From: Candidatus Poribacteria bacterium
Lineage (GTDB): Bacteria > Poribacteria > WGA-4E > GCA-2687025
Reading direction: 5' to 3'
DNA length: 64,000 bases
NCBI GenBank assembly: GCA_028818695.1
Contig: JAPPNK010000029.1
Span: 225,450 to 289,449, forward strand
Of the stretch, positions 41,917 to 49,983 are shown piece by piece. The translations under genes and the position numbers were made by a program. How positions within the stretch are numbered: position 1 is the first letter of the stretch; each line of letters begins with the position of its first letter. The notes under the pieces were generated by a model that saw only the letters and a program-made list of their open reading frames with translations, was not told the origin of the DNA and searched no databases.

Positions 41917-42745
41917 TCTCGCTCATTTGCGTTTCGTCCAATAGAAAAATAGGCGTTCCGTCAACCGTTTTAAACGTAATTCCCTCCGACGCGCATTCCG
42001 CCGCGCCGTTCGACCAGATCAGCTCGCCCTTGCATGAAGGGCATACCGCGAGCTCTTGGAGAGAAACATTCGGCCGCGCGGAACGGCTCCATCTGGAAAT
42101 CGTCCGCTTGGCAAAACGGCGCGCTGCTGTCGGAACAACCGACCCGAAGCGGCGCTGCCAACTTGGCTTCGGCATGTCCAGCATGGAGCGCGCCGATTCG
42201 GCTTCGCGCAGGTCGTACGGCTCGAAGTCCGCCGGCTCCATGCGGTAATCGATGCGCCCGCTCCATTCGTACTGCGTGAGCAGCAGACGGCTGGAGTTGC
42301 GGTGAAAAGCGGCGAAGCTGCGGCTCCGCTTGACCAGCTCGTGAAACAGCAGCCCGAAAGCGTTCGAAAAGGTCTTGGGGCGTATGATGAGCCGATTGTC
42401 GATGCGGTCGATGAGCCATCGGTGGTAATCCCATCCGTATAAGCGTTCGGCGATGGAGGAGGGCGTTTCGATATACCCCGCTCTTCCGACGCGCTGAACT
42501 TCCTTTAGGAAACGTTCGATGTCGCGCGCATGTTCCACCACATGCGAGCAGATGACGTAGTCGAAGGCGTTCTCTCTGAAAGGGAGCGCTTCGGCGTCGG
42601 CGATGACAAGGGGGCGGTCGGCGACAAGCGGGCCGCCGCGCTCTCTGTCGTTGATGAGCTCCTTGTCGCACAAAACGTCGGAGCGCGGATGCGGGTTGTG
42701 TCCGCTGCCGATTTCCAGAACGAGGTGATTGGGGCTTATGTTCAT
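41900..42745 (-). CDS. SAM-dependent methyltransferase with C-terminal Trm112-like zinc motif
   Basis: 281 residues. Motif I is VLEIGSGHNPHP, then IADAEALPFRENAFDYVICS and HVVEHA as in Methyltransf_11 proteins of glycan and lipid modification. The C-terminus (about 235-275: CPSCKGELIW then ECASEG and IPIFLLDE) resembles the Trm112-type domain usually placed at the N-terminus of such methyltransferases. It precedes and overlaps the aminotransferase gene by 17 nt. Substrate unknown. Confidence 0.86.
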   Translation of the reverse strand: MNISPNHLVLEIGSGHNPHPRSDVLCDKELINDRERGGPLVADRPLVIADAEALPFRENAFDYVICSHVVEHARDIERFLKEVQRVGRAGYIETPSSIAERLYGWDYHRWLIDRIDNRLIIRPKTFSNAFGLLFHELVKRSRSFAAFHRNSSRLLLTQYEWSGRIDYRMEPADFEPYDLREAESARSMLDMPKPSWQRRFGSVVPTAARRFAKRTISRWSRSARPNVSLQELAVCPSCKGELIWSNGAAECASEGITFKTVDGTPIFLLDETQMSENEHEH

Positions 42746-42774
42746 GCGTTCCGCTTCGCCATGATTCCATGAAC

Positions 42775-42803
42775 ATCATAGCGCGCTTCACCCGTTTTGT
42801 CGA
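42775..42803 (-). promoter_or_regulatory. Predicted promoter of the methyltransferase-alaC-amidase operon
   Basis: Minus-strand TCGACA (42798-42803), 17-nt spacer, TATGAT (42775-42780), 30 nt before ATG 42745. It lies in the 276-nt divergent gap 42746-43021. Confidence 0.55.
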
Positions 42804-42952
42804 GTGCTCCGCCCTCTAATATACAATAGAATTATTATCGGAAATTGAGATTGGCGCGCGTTATCCTCCTCATCGCGCAGCTGCCTTGTCTTTCCAAGCT
42901 TGACGCTTCGAGGAGTCTGGTCATGGGAATTGAAGCCTGCCGCGCAAGCTTC

Positions 42953-42981
42953 TTGACAACGCGGCCAAACAGATTTACCCT
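42953..42981 (+). promoter_or_regulatory. Predicted promoter for the 43022 gene
   Basis: TTGACA (42953-42958), 17-nt spacer, TACCCT (42976-42981); perfect -35, weak -10. Confidence 0.45.
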
Positions 42982-43021
42982 GTGATCATGCCTGAAGTCG
43001 AGACGTCATAAGGTTAGGTAC

Positions 43022-44206
43022 ATGAAAAAATCAAAAAAGGTTGCGGCAGGAATCCTAGCCGTATTGGTTGTCGGGGCTATGGTTAGCGTTTATGTTCTGA
43101 AGAAATTTTCGACGAAACCAGCCATCGATTTGGTTGATGACTCGCAGTCGGAGTCCTCTTTAATGGAGCGGCATGACAGCCATTCTGACGATGCTGCGGC
43201 GATCGACAATGGAGACAGAGTCGCCCCCACTGGAGAAAGCGCGGAGATGGTCAATGGAGGCGGAGTCGCCTCCACAGGCGAAAGCGCGGCGATGGACATA
43301 CTTCCTGACAGCAAATCGGCTTTATACGACGCTTTCCGGAAGGAATTTCGAGATCGATTGAATGAAAACGACAGTCGCGAAGTTTCCATGGCTATGGCGC
43401 AGGCTCTTGCAGAAAAGTATGGAAACGGCGATCCAGATTTGACCAAGCTTCTTTTTCTTGAGGCGGAATGGGACGTGAGGATGTCTCATGGGGGTCCCGG
43501 CCGGACAAGCAAGGAGATGATTGACGTCTTTGAATTGAAGGCTAAGACCCTGGGCCTCTCCGAGTACGACGCTGCCGATTTAGTGCACCACCGTCTTGCG
43601 TTGAAATATAACGACGACGATAGGGCTGAAGTGAACCGCCGATCTAGTCCAGTCAGTGAGGTTGTCGCTTGGATGGAAAAAAATGCCCCGTCCGAATACG
43701 AGGTTTACATAGAACGCTACATGGATGTCCTTGACGGTATGATTTGGAAAGGTATGCAGTACCCGCTTACTTTTGAAAATTATCCAACGATCGAAAAGCG
43801 GACAAACGAGGTTTATACTGCCTTTTTTGAGGCGCTTTCACAGCTTCCAGACGATTCAAAGGTCTTTACAGAGTATTTTGGCAGAGCTCGCGCCGACGCC
43901 CAGAAGTCGATCGACTCCGACCGTGCCGCCATCGAAGAAAAATCTTACTCCAGACCGCTTCGAGCGCCCGCAACGTCAAAAAAAGAAATGCCGGCGTCAG
44001 ATCAGGGTTCACTGCCGCCTGCGCCGAGCGATCTTGCTTTTGAGGCGGCCGCGCTTGAGTCGATTCGACGTTTCGGCCCCGAGAAAGGATTGGTTGAATT
44101 GGTGCGGTCAAGCGCCGTGTGGCGGGAACGGCTCCTGTCCGATCCTGCGGAGGCGCTGCGATTGATCGAACAAGCGCAAAATGAGAAAGAACGCAAACGC
44201 CGTTAG
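43022..44206 (+). CDS. Hypothetical signal-anchored protein
   Basis: 394 residues. MKKSKKVAAGILAVLVVGAM with the following VSVYVLKKF is a signal anchor or uncleaved signal. A low-complexity stretch follows with a near-exact internal duplication (residues about 60-90: a NGxxVAxTGESAxM unit twice). Residues 95-330 are mainly helical and acidic; one segment, APSEYEVYIERYMD, resembles the repeat unit of the 36667-39551 family once. The end is basic (NEKERKRR). AAGG precedes the ATG. I do not recognise a family. Confidence 0.75.
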   Translation: MKKSKKVAAGILAVLVVGAMVSVYVLKKFSTKPAIDLVDDSQSESSLMERHDSHSDDAAAIDNGDRVAPTGESAEMVNGGGVASTGESAAMDILPDSKSALYDAFRKEFRDRLNENDSREVSMAMAQALAEKYGNGDPDLTKLLFLEAEWDVRMSHGGPGRTSKEMIDVFELKAKTLGLSEYDAADLVHHRLALKYNDDDRAEVNRRSSPVSEVVAWMEKNAPSEYEVYIERYMDVLDGMIWKGMQYPLTFENYPTIEKRTNEVYTAFFEALSQLPDDSKVFTEYFGRARADAQKSIDSDRAAIEEKSYSRPLRAPATSKKEMPASDQGSLPPAPSDLAFEAAALESIRRFGPEKGLVELVRSSAVWRERLLSDPAEALRLIEQAQNEKERKRR

Positions 44207-44330
44207 ACCTGATGGACCGAGGACGAATTGAATTGAAAGCCGTAGGTTTGCAAGGCGCAGGAAGTCGGTTTACAATTCGTGGAGCAGCCGATGTTTGACT
44301 TGCGACACCACCGAAAGAAGGAGCATGAAC

Positions 44331-44450
44331 ATGACGCGCATTCGCAAAACTCTCGCTTCGTTCTTCTCTGGTCTGTCCGGACAGATCAAGCCGTTCTTAG
44401 ACCGAGACGTGATCATCGCAATCTGTGTCGCAACGATTTCGACCAAATAA
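44331..44450 (+). CDS. Possible 39-residue small protein
   Basis: ATG 44331 lies 7 nt after AAGGAG. The product starts MTRIRKTLASFFSGLSGQIK and ends with a hydrophobic helix (DRDVIIAICVATISTK). A basic amphipathic N-terminus plus hydrophobic C-terminus is typical of small membrane or toxin-like peptides, but no homologue is known to me. The spacing and good ribosome site are the main support. Confidence 0.4.
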   Translation: MTRIRKTLASFFSGLSGQIKPFLDRDVIIAICVATISTK

Positions 44451-44503
44451 GACGGTATTTAGTAATAATCAGATCAGTTTGATAAGAAAGGACAATGATA
44501 TAC

Positions 44504-44842
44504 ATGGAAAAACTAATTTCCGAAGAAATGACGATAATTTTCTCTTGTTTGCGCGCTGTCGCTGAAGGACCTTTTATTCATGACAGATCGATTCATAGTC
44601 GACTTGGCGTTTATCGAGAGACGCTATATAACATCGTTGAGCAATGGCCGGAAATTGACGATTCAATTTTAGATTTGGACATGTATCTGGCGATCAACAA
44701 CTCAATGAACGAAGTTTGCAACGGGATTCGCTTTTCCCACGCCGATTGGGAAGCATGGTTTCATGTGGATAGAGATGTCGTCAGGAAAGTGTTTAAAAAA
44801 TGGAAGAGACTTCAAGATTTTAAAACTGACAATGGCCCATGA
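44504..44842 (+). CDS. Hypothetical small acidic protein
   Basis: 112 residues from ATG 44504, about 11 nt after AAAGGA; an ATG at 44495 lies too close to that site. Sequence MEKLISEEMTIIFSCLRAVA then helical, with several Trp (EQWPEIDD, HADWEAWFHVD) and no signal or TM. Its stop overlaps the start of the cysteine-rich gene by 4 nt, so the two are likely coupled. Function unknown. Base composition is visibly more AT-rich than the surrounding genes. Confidence 0.6.
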   Translation: MEKLISEEMTIIFSCLRAVAEGPFIHDRSIHSRLGVYRETLYNIVEQWPEIDDSILDLDMYLAINNSMNEVCNGIRFSHADWEAWFHVDRDVVRKVFKKWKRLQDFKTDNGP

Positions 44843-45216
44843 GTGCGCTCGAATCAGGATTCTTCAGTTGGAATAGCGTTGACAGCGACGGCAGCAACGA
44901 CATCGCCGGCGTCAGCGAATCCAGCGATAGCAGCAGCAATGCATGCAGTTGCGACCTAAATAGTTGCACCTGTGGAGATAAAGAAAACGGGAATAACCCA
45001 TGTGGAGACAGAAACATACGCATGCCCTGCGGGCCAAAGGCGGAAAAGGGCAAGGGGGCGTGTCGCCATCAAAATTCTCATGCCTTTGACGAATGTTGCA
45101 AATGTTACCCAAAGAGATCGACTAAGATGTGCGAAAACAATAATAAATCGGGCTGCGCAACAAAGAACAAAAGAGGAGGATACGAAAATTGCAGATATGA
45201 CTGCAATTCCAAATAG
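44839..45216 (+). CDS. Small cysteine-rich protein
   Basis: 125 residues with 14 cysteines after residue 35, in groups (NACSCDLNSCTCG, NPCGD, MPCGP, GACRH, DECCKCYP, KMCEN, SGCAT, ENCRYDC). The first 35 residues are Ser/Asp-rich with no Sec signal. It may be a metal-binding protein, a disulfide-rich effector or a modified-peptide precursor; nothing distinguishes these. It overlaps the previous gene by 4 nt and the WD40 gene start by 20 nt. Confidence 0.5.
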   Translation: MSALESGFFSWNSVDSDGSNDIAGVSESSDSSSNACSCDLNSCTCGDKENGNNPCGDRNIRMPCGPKAEKGKGACRHQNSHAFDECCKCYPKRSTKMCENNNKSGCATKNKRGGYENCRYDCNSK

Positions 45217-47146
45217 ATGGGGAGCGGTGCAAAAAGATGACTCCATTTCAGCAGGTGTAGCCGACACTTCGCAATGGGGCCTGCCAGATTCGACGGATCT
45301 GATCGCTCGTTTGGGGCAAGGTCGTTTAAACGCTCTCGCGCTTTCTCCAGATGCGGCATGGCTTGCTGTTGCATGCGACGTAGGCATTTGGCGGTATGAC
45401 ACCGCCTCCATGTCCCCCGTATCCCTCTGGACCGGGAAGGCTGCCCGTTCGTACAGCGTCTCCTTCTCGCCGTCGGGGCGGCAGATGGCTACAGACGATC
45501 GGGGCGTTGTGCATATATGGGATGTTGAAAGCGGAAACCTGGATCTCGTTCTGAAGCATACATCCAAAAGTTGGATAGAAGAGACCGCATTTTCGCAGGA
45601 CGGACGCTGGTTTGCCGCCATTGCGACCGACCGAGGCGGCGACCCCGGCAGCCTCGCGCTATGGCGGGCGGACGCGGGAGAAAAGATTTCCTTGCTAAAA
45701 GAAAATATCACCGATCATTGGAACGGCCCGCTTGCGTTTTCTCCTGACGGACGCCTCTTGGCATGCTATACGGGTTATCGCGATTATGAAAACAAAGTTG
45801 ACGGCGAAACGCCCGAAATCCATGCCGTCACCGTTTGGGATATGGAAACGGGAAAAATCGCCGCGCATCTCACAGACGCTAGAGCGCGCAACCTCTGTAT
45901 TTCTCCCTGCGGACGGTATCTTGCGGCGGGGTTGTGGGCGTCCATTGAGGTTTGGGACATCGCCGCCGGTCAAATGGTTCAATCCTATTCTGACTACGGA
46001 GAGCGGTATATACATGTCTCCTATACGCCGGAGGGCGTCCTGCGCGCCGCGGCGGTACCAGGGACTTTACCAAGGAGCGACGGATCCCTATCCGTGTGGG
46101 ATGTGGAGCAAAAGCGGACGATCTACATAGATGAGCCGCGAGAAAATTATATTCACGCCGCCTTTCTGGATGGAACGACGTTGGCGTATTTCACGGATCG
46201 TGAATGGCGCGTCTGGGAATACGGCGAAGAGGAACCGCGCGTCGGAAAACACACCCATATTGACTGTCCCCATTCGCTTCGTTTTTTGCCGGACGGCAAA
46301 ACCTTAGCGGCTGTTTCCATTCAAAACGGCGTCGATTTGTGGGACGTCCAAACCCCTCAGCGTCCGCCTCGCGTCTTCCGTCCGGCAGGCGAAGGAAAGT
46401 TTTCGATAGATGTATCGCCGGAGGGAAAGTTGTTCATCGTAAGCGTCAACGAGAACGAAAACGCCGTTCGGCTGCGGGAGATCGACAGCGCCGCGCCTCC
46501 GATTGAGTACAAGGGTCCTATTTTCGCGGAGATTAGTCATACGTCGCTTTCAATAGCTGCGGGGCTTGCCTCCCACAGCGACGAGGGCGGGAACACCTAT
46601 CTCTGGGACGCCGGCGACGGAAGACTGATTCGCATTGAGGATTCTCGTTATTCAGGCTTCCAAATCAGCCCCGACGGAAAATACTTGATTGGTGGGGGGG
46701 AGTGGGAAGGATGGAATCTACGGGACATCCAAAGCAGAGAATATGTGTTGAACGCCGAAGAAAAGCGGATCGATACCAGTGAAGATCACAACAGCGCCTT
46801 TTCGCCGGATGGGCGTACCATTGTCGGCTATGGACATGACGAAGAGATGATTGTGTTGTGGGGCATTGAGCGGCGCGAAGCCCGCTTGACCATCCCATGG
46901 CCTGACGCTTGGGATATATCCCAAACAAGCTGCGAATCCTACGCCTTTTCGTCGGACGGGCGTTATCTGGCAGGCTGCTACAAAGAAGGAACCGGGCATG
47001 TATGGTCGGTTGACACTGGGGAACAGGTTGCCGTTTTCGAGTGTCCCGGCGCATACTGCCTCGCCTTTTCGCCGGACGGATCTATATTGGCGGTTGCCGA
47101 CTTTGGCGGAACAATACGGCTTTGGGATATGACCCCATACATTTAA
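45197..47146 (+). CDS. WD40-repeat beta-propeller protein
   Basis: 649 residues from ATG 45197; GAGGAGG stands rather far upstream (about 18 nt), so an unusual start cannot be excluded. WD40 blades run through the protein: LSPDAAWLAVACDVGIWRYD, FSPSGRQMATDDRGVVHIWD, FSPDGRLLACYTG, ISPCGRYLAAG-IEVWD, ISPDGKYLIGG, FSSDGRYLAGC, FSPDGSILAVADFGGTIRLW and others, about 13-14 blades, enough for two propellers. No kinase, caspase or TIR domain is attached and no signal peptide is seen. Probably a scaffold, partner unknown. Confidence 0.88.
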   Translation: MTAIPNRWGAVQKDDSISAGVADTSQWGLPDSTDLIARLGQGRLNALALSPDAAWLAVACDVGIWRYDTASMSPVSLWTGKAARSYSVSFSPSGRQMATDDRGVVHIWDVESGNLDLVLKHTSKSWIEETAFSQDGRWFAAIATDRGGDPGSLALWRADAGEKISLLKENITDHWNGPLAFSPDGRLLACYTGYRDYENKVDGETPEIHAVTVWDMETGKIAAHLTDARARNLCISPCGRYLAAGLWASIEVWDIAAGQMVQSYSDYGERYIHVSYTPEGVLRAAAVPGTLPRSDGSLSVWDVEQKRTIYIDEPRENYIHAAFLDGTTLAYFTDREWRVWEYGEEEPRVGKHTHIDCPHSLRFLPDGKTLAAVSIQNGVDLWDVQTPQRPPRVFRPAGEGKFSIDVSPEGKLFIVSVNENENAVRLREIDSAAPPIEYKGPIFAEISHTSLSIAAGLASHSDEGGNTYLWDAGDGRLIRIEDSRYSGFQISPDGKYLIGGGEWEGWNLRDIQSREYVLNAEEKRIDTSEDHNSAFSPDGRTIVGYGHDEEMIVLWGIERREARLTIPWPDAWDISQTSCESYAFSSDGRYLAGCYKEGTGHVWSVDTGEQVAVFECPGAYCLAFSPDGSILAVADFGGTIRLWDMTPYI

Positions 47147-47285
47147 CTGGAAATTTCGGGCGGGATAGATCGCCAACGCTTCGTTTTCTTTCGCGCGGAA
47201 CGCAGGACAGGAGATCCGCCTGAGTTAATTGCTAGCGCGCGGCGAGCGCAAACGGTCCTGGCATGGAAACCTCCGGCGGATAAGG

Positions 47286-47314
47286 TTGCAACGGCATCGA
47301 AAGACGAGTATAAT
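47286..47314 (+). promoter_or_regulatory. Promoter for the first DUF1080-like gene
   Basis: TTGCAA (47286-47291), 17-nt spacer, perfect TATAAT (47309-47314), 28 nt before ATG 47343. Confidence 0.65.
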
Positions 47315-47342
47315 GCGCACAACCATACCATGGAGGATCAGC

Positions 47343-48104
47343 ATGCGACACAGAGCGACAACAATGTTCCGCGCTTCGAACCGAATCGGTCTCTTGACGA
47401 CGGCCGCAATTGCGGCAACGGCGTTCTTTGCGGCGTCCTCCGTTCATGCGGGAATGTGGGTGGACGATTTTGAAGACAGCGTCATGGAGGACTGGCAAAT
47501 TTACAACCCCGACCCGACCGTCAAATCCTGGGAAGAAAAAGACGGCGTCATGACTGGGCAGATCAATGTCGACGGCTTTACCACTCTGCATCTGAAGCCG
47601 GAAGGCGAAGACACAAGCGTTTGGTCAAACTACACCGTCCGCGCGCGGTTGCGCTTGAACTCCGACCCGCAGCCTGGCGGCTCAACCAGCTTCGGCTTCG
47701 CCGTTTACGACCGAATCGAAGAAACGATGTACCATCTCTGCTTGCTTCAATATCAAGATGAAAATGTTCTGTTGTATATCCGCATCGGCAACGGCATCGG
47801 CTTTGAAACGTTTCCGATGGCCTTCGAACCCAATGTCTGGTACGACCTGGCGGTGAGGATTGAAACGGACGGAGACACCGAAACGATCATCTTCCGAGTG
47901 GACGACGGCGATACGATCGGATTGACATGGCAGGCTTCCATCGGTTCCGGCGGCGTCGGCCTCCTCGTAGAAGGCGGGCAAGTCTCGTTTGACAACTTCT
48001 CCATCGAAGGCGACAACATACCGGACGGCGGCCATATGGCGCAGACATCTGTGTCGCCCGCTGGACGCGCCGCGCAGGTCTGGGGAGAAATCAAACGGCA
48101 GTAA
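47343..48104 (+). CDS. Secreted DUF1080/LamG-like protein 1
   Basis: 253 residues from ATG 47343, with GGAGG 6 nt before it. Sec signal (LLTTAAIAATAFFAASSVHA) then a jelly-roll of the DUF1080/3-keto-disaccharide-hydrolase-like type: MWVDDFED, DWQIY, SNYTVRARLRL, WYDLAVRIET, VDDGDTIGLTW and ASIGSGGVGLLVEGGQVSFD then NFSIEG. It ends with a tag, SVSPAGRAAQVWGEIKRQ, shared by the three following paralogs. Carbohydrate binding is likely, enzyme activity uncertain: catalytic residues cannot be assigned. Periplasmic or extracellular. Confidence 0.85.
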   Translation: MRHRATTMFRASNRIGLLTTAAIAATAFFAASSVHAGMWVDDFEDSVMEDWQIYNPDPTVKSWEEKDGVMTGQINVDGFTTLHLKPEGEDTSVWSNYTVRARLRLNSDPQPGGSTSFGFAVYDRIEETMYHLCLLQYQDENVLLYIRIGNGIGFETFPMAFEPNVWYDLAVRIETDGDTETIIFRVDDGDTIGLTWQASIGSGGVGLLVEGGQVSFDNFSIEGDNIPDGGHMAQTSVSPAGRAAQVWGEIKRQ

Positions 48105-48260
48105 CGCCCCGAAGCGCAAATGTCGGATTGACAAGAATCGGCTGTCTGGGCGGTACCTGAAGGCGATGCGGGATTGCGCGGGACTGACGCCTGAGTCGAC
48201 GAACCGCCGCATCAAAACGCATGTCGCCGCCTATAGGCGCTGTGCCGTTGTCAGTTTTGT

Positions 48261-48289
48261 TTGCCGCTTTGGAGCATGCAATGTATTCT
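48261..48289 (+). promoter_or_regulatory. Possible promoter for DUF1080-like gene 2
   Basis: TTGCCG (48261-48266), 17-nt spacer, TATTCT (48284-48289), 31 nt before ATG 48321. The 216-nt gap 48105-48320 contains no other feature I can support. Confidence 0.4.
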
Positions 48290-48320
48290 ATGTTCATAAG
48301 CGCAAACTTGGAGTACGCTG

Positions 48321-49091
48321 ATGCAACATACGAAAAACAGTCTGGACAGCGCGCGCCGATCAGCATTGCTCATTTGGGCGGCCGTCGCCGCGGCTTCGGC
48401 GTTGGTTGTTTCAACAGCCTCGGCAGGCGCATGGTATGACGACTTTGAGAGAGGCGGATTAGCCGATTGGATCATTTACGACTTCAACCGTGGCGCTGGA
48501 AGTTGGGATGAAAAGGGCGGGTTCGTTGTCGGCGAAATCAATCGGGCGGGGTCCAACAGCCTCCTGCAGCTGAAGCCGCGCAGACCTGCCGGCGTCAACA
48601 CCGACGACTGGAGTAATTATACGGTCAAGGTCAAAATGCGTCTGGAATCGAAACCGCGGAACAATCAGAACACCAGCTTCGGACTCGCGCTTTACGATCG
48701 TCATGACCTAAACAGGTACCATTACATCCTTTTCGAATACCAGCAAGCGGAAATTATAACATATATCCGCATAGGGAATAGCGCCGGCCGCAACACCGTC
48801 CCGTTCAATGTGGAGCAGGGAGTATGGTATGATCTGACAGCGAGCATTGAGACGTTTGAAGATACCGAACGCGTCACTTTCCAGGTGAACGATCATCGGC
48901 TGATGGGGACCCACTGGAACGGGCAAGTGAATTCAGGCGGCGTCGCCCTCGTCGTCAGCGATGGGCGCGTCTCGTTCGACGATTTCGTCGTTGAGGGGGA
49001 CTCCATACCAGACGGCGGAAACGGCCTGCCAAGGTCGGTCTCTCCGGCTGGTCTTTCGACGCAGCTATGGGCGGAGATCAAACGCAGGTGA
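48321..49091 (+). CDS. Secreted DUF1080/LamG-like protein 2
   Basis: 256 residues; GGAG precedes the ATG. Signal peptide (SALLIWAAVAAASALVVSTA), then the same fold order as protein 1: AWYDDFERGGLADWIIYD, WSNYTVKVKMRLESK, YITYIRIGN-like strand, VWYDLTASIETFED, VSFDDFVVEG and the C-terminal tag SVSPAGLSTQLWAEIKRR. It differs from its neighbours in an insertion (LQLKPRRPAGVNTDDW). Probably exported and carbohydrate-binding; exact role unknown. Confidence 0.85.
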   Translation: MQHTKNSLDSARRSALLIWAAVAAASALVVSTASAGAWYDDFERGGLADWIIYDFNRGAGSWDEKGGFVVGEINRAGSNSLLQLKPRRPAGVNTDDWSNYTVKVKMRLESKPRNNQNTSFGLALYDRHDLNRYHYILFEYQQAEIITYIRIGNSAGRNTVPFNVEQGVWYDLTASIETFEDTERVTFQVNDHRLMGTHWNGQVNSGGVALVVSDGRVSFDDFVVEGDSIPDGGNGLPRSVSPAGLSTQLWAEIKRR

Positions 49092-49147
49092 GCCGCAGGC
49101 GCGCAGAACATTCTTTGAACGGCGAAGGTTTGTTAAGCGCAATTATG

Positions 49148-49177
49148 TTGCAGGCGTCGGCGTCTGTAGTGTATATT
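49148..49177 (+). promoter_or_regulatory. Possible promoter for DUF1080-like gene 3
   Basis: TTGCAG (49148-49153), 18-nt spacer, TATATT (49172-49177), 28 nt before ATG 49206. Confidence 0.5.
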
Positions 49178-49205
49178 TTGATGAAAGAAAATGGAGAATG
49201 CGTCT

Positions 49206-49952
49206 ATGCGAAAATTGGTAAAAACGGCGGCCTTCGCGGCCGCGGCAATGCTCGTCATACAAGCCTCTGCGGGAACATGGCACGAAAATTTTGAAGGCGG
49301 CCTTGACGACTGGGAAGCGTTCACTGATCCGCAGGGAGCGGACGACCCGACTCAAGCAGTATGGGAGAAACGAAGGGAGATGGGCAACGGCATCGTCACA
49401 GGCGAAGTACATGGGCCCACACTGATCAGCACTCTGCGGCTCAGACCGCCCAATGTGGACACAAACCAGTGGACAAACTACACGGTTCAAGCGCGCGCCC
49501 GAATGGATTCCAGAATTCAGGACGGCGAATTGGCTGTCTTCGGGTTCAGCCTCTACGACCATTGGGACGCCGTCACGCACCAGAGCTGTCTCGTGCGGGT
49601 TCAACAGGGATTGTCCGAGGTGCGTTTCTACACCCCGAACGACTTCGGCGTATATAGATGGCTTCGAGCGTTTGAAGACAGGGTCTGGTATGACATCTCG
49701 GCGACAGTAGAAACGGACGCGGAGACCGGCAAAGACCGCATCACTTTCCAGATCGACGATGACGATCCGCTCATTGTGGATTGGCCCGCAAGCATCGGGT
49801 CGGGCGGCGTTGGGTTGATGATTGGACGCGGCGTTTTTTCGTTCGACGAGGTGCTCATCGAGGGCGAATCGATACCCACCGGCGGAAAAGGTCCGCTTTC
49901 CGTCTCGTCGACGGGCAAGACGGCGCAAGTGTGGGCGAACCTGAAAAGATGA
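49206..49952 (+). CDS. Secreted DUF1080/LamG-like protein 3
   Basis: 248 residues from ATG 49206 (GGAG 9 nt upstream), preferred over 49191. Signal peptide LVKTAAFAAAAMLVIQASA, then TWHENFEGGLDDWEAF, TNYTVQARARMDSR, VWYDISATVETDAETGKDRI, ASIGSGGVGLMIGRGVFSFD and the tag SVSSTGKTAQVWANLKR. Same family and likely location as its neighbours; function unknown. Confidence 0.85.
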   Translation: MRKLVKTAAFAAAAMLVIQASAGTWHENFEGGLDDWEAFTDPQGADDPTQAVWEKRREMGNGIVTGEVHGPTLISTLRLRPPNVDTNQWTNYTVQARARMDSRIQDGELAVFGFSLYDHWDAVTHQSCLVRVQQGLSEVRFYTPNDFGVYRWLRAFEDRVWYDISATVETDAETGKDRITFQIDDDDPLIVDWPASIGSGGVGLMIGRGVFSFDEVLIEGESIPTGGKGPLSVSSTGKTAQVWANLKR

Positions 49953-49983
49953 GAGCAGAGCTCAAAAAAGAGGAGAAAGCGAA

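Noticed and set aside
44279-44482. 67-codon frame upstream of the small acidic gene
   Set aside because: No ribosome site and a His/Arg-rich product; the 39-codon frame at 44331 is a better candidate in the same DNA.
44972-45196. N-terminal extension of the WD40 protein
   Set aside because: The extension (basic, no WD40 features) overlaps the cysteine-rich gene in another frame; the WD40 pattern starts only after 45300.
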